Shown here piece after piece: positions 7,476 to 7,676 of a DNA stretch of 7,676 bases. The stretch comes from Pedosphaera sp. Lineage in GTDB: Bacteria; Verrucomicrobiota; Verrucomicrobiia; Limisphaerales; UBA9464. Positions within the stretch are counted from its first letter, which is position 1, and each line of letters begins with the position of its first letter. The translations under genes and the position numbers were made by a program. The notes under the pieces are model-generated. The model was not told the DNA's origin and did no database searches. It saw only the letters and a program-made list of their open reading frames with translations. Where the stretch lies: the NCBI GenBank assembly GCA_009695405.1, contig SIAZ01000173.1, positions 1 through 7,676 of the forward strand, written 5' to 3'.

Positions 7476-7676
7476 ATGACACCGGAACAGACCTTTGGAC
7501 AGTTGCTCGGGCTTGGCAAGGCATGGTGGGTGGTGGAGGCGCGGTTTGAGCCGGAGTCCTCGACCTTCCTGTTGAAGGTGGAGGAGACGCTGGAGTTGTG
7601 GCCGGAGGAAAGTGTACGGGCCGGCACGCCGGTGGTCTGCCACGATCATGTCGAGCCGATGCAGTGGAGGCATCTG
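7476..7676 (+). CDS. ISL3-like family transposase, N-terminal part (runs off the right edge)
   Basis: An open frame of 67 codons from ATG 7476 to the last base, with no stop. The start TFGQLLGLGKAWWVVEARFE (6-25), the alternating beta-type stretch to residue 40, and CHDHVEPMQWRHL (55-67) match the N-terminus of ISL3 transposases, where 'xLGL...v' is followed by a small zinc-binding DNA-recognition region ending in H-x(5-7)-WRHL. In most members the region opens with a C-x-x-C pair; here that place reads LWPEES and only Cys55, His56 and His58 remain as metal-binding candidates. The catalytic DDE domain lies beyond the window. Local base composition is richer in G and C than the dehydrogenase gene, in keeping with a mobile element. 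It is transcribed divergently from the dehydrogenase. Confidence 0.75.
   Translation, partial: MTPEQTFGQLLGLGKAWWVVEARFEPESSTFLLKVEETLELWPEESVRAGTPVVCHDHVEPMQWRHL

Larger units (their letters stand above)
7383..7676 (+). mobile_element. left part of an ISL3-like insertion sequence (left boundary approximate)
   Basis: Inferred from the partial transposase gene at 7476-7676 and the repeat-bearing segment before it. The left end is placed only roughly, between about 7365 and 7440: ISL3 elements usually have short leader regions with 15-40 bp terminal inverted repeats and an 8-bp target duplication, neither of which can be confirmed without the right end. If correct, the element sits within about 100 bp of the dehydrogenase start and may have replaced or supplied its promoter. 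Confidence 0.45.

Noticed and set aside
7341..7673. 110-residue minus-strand frame at the right edge
   Set aside because: Antisense to the transposase N-terminus; rich in His, Arg, Leu and Pro without family features, whereas the plus frame matches ISL3 transposases.
1..7676. CRISPR array, tRNA or rRNA genes
   Set aside because: No regularly spaced repeats beyond the single pair at 7368-7411, and no tRNA or rRNA landmarks seen on either strand.

Overview
The window most likely comes from a member of the Planctomycetota-Verrucomicrobiota (PVC) group, probably a verrucomicrobial or related environmental bacterium. The main evidence is the 1189-residue gene at 3758-7327 (minus strand). It joins a 'membrane-bound dehydrogenase' propeller (TIGR02604 type), HEAT-like helical repeats and a C-terminal CxxCH heme domain (TIGR02603 type), an architecture largely confined to that group. 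None of the minus-strand genes shows a clear Shine-Dalgarno sequence, which also fits. Base composition is moderate and close to balanced, except the right edge, which is visibly richer in G and C.

Layout, left to right. (1) 1-443, plus strand: the C-terminal part of an EamA/DMT-type membrane transporter, open to the left edge but broken by an in-frame TGA at 123-125, so probably a decayed gene. (2) 453-7327, minus strand: five tightly spaced genes reading right to left. In transcription order they are the PVC-type cytochrome-dehydrogenase, a GNAT acetyltransferase of the phosphinothricin/amino-acid N-acetyltransferase type, an AI-2E family permease, a PfkB-type sugar or nucleoside kinase, and a family-2 glycosyltransferase of the TIGR04283 type. 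Gaps between them are 64, 66, 85 and 12 bp with no convincing terminator, so some or all may share a transcript; only the kinase-glycosyltransferase pair is tight enough to call an operon with some confidence. The glycosyltransferase ends 9 bp from the end of the convergent transporter remnant. (3) 7328-7475: a 148-bp divergent spacer with a 14-bp direct repeat and an imperfect inverted repeat. (4) 7476 to the right edge, plus strand: the first 67 codons of an ISL3-like transposase, so an insertion sequence enters the window here.

The genes do not form a recognisable pathway. The dehydrogenase is presumably exported and passes electrons from an unknown (perhaps sugar-derived) substrate to its own heme. 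The kinase and glycosyltransferase act on cytoplasmic substrates that cannot be named from sequence. I did not find a clearly new biological system. The points most worth checking are the insertion sequence next to the dehydrogenase promoter region, its repeat-bearing left flank, the reduced zinc-finger region of its transposase, and the broken transporter.
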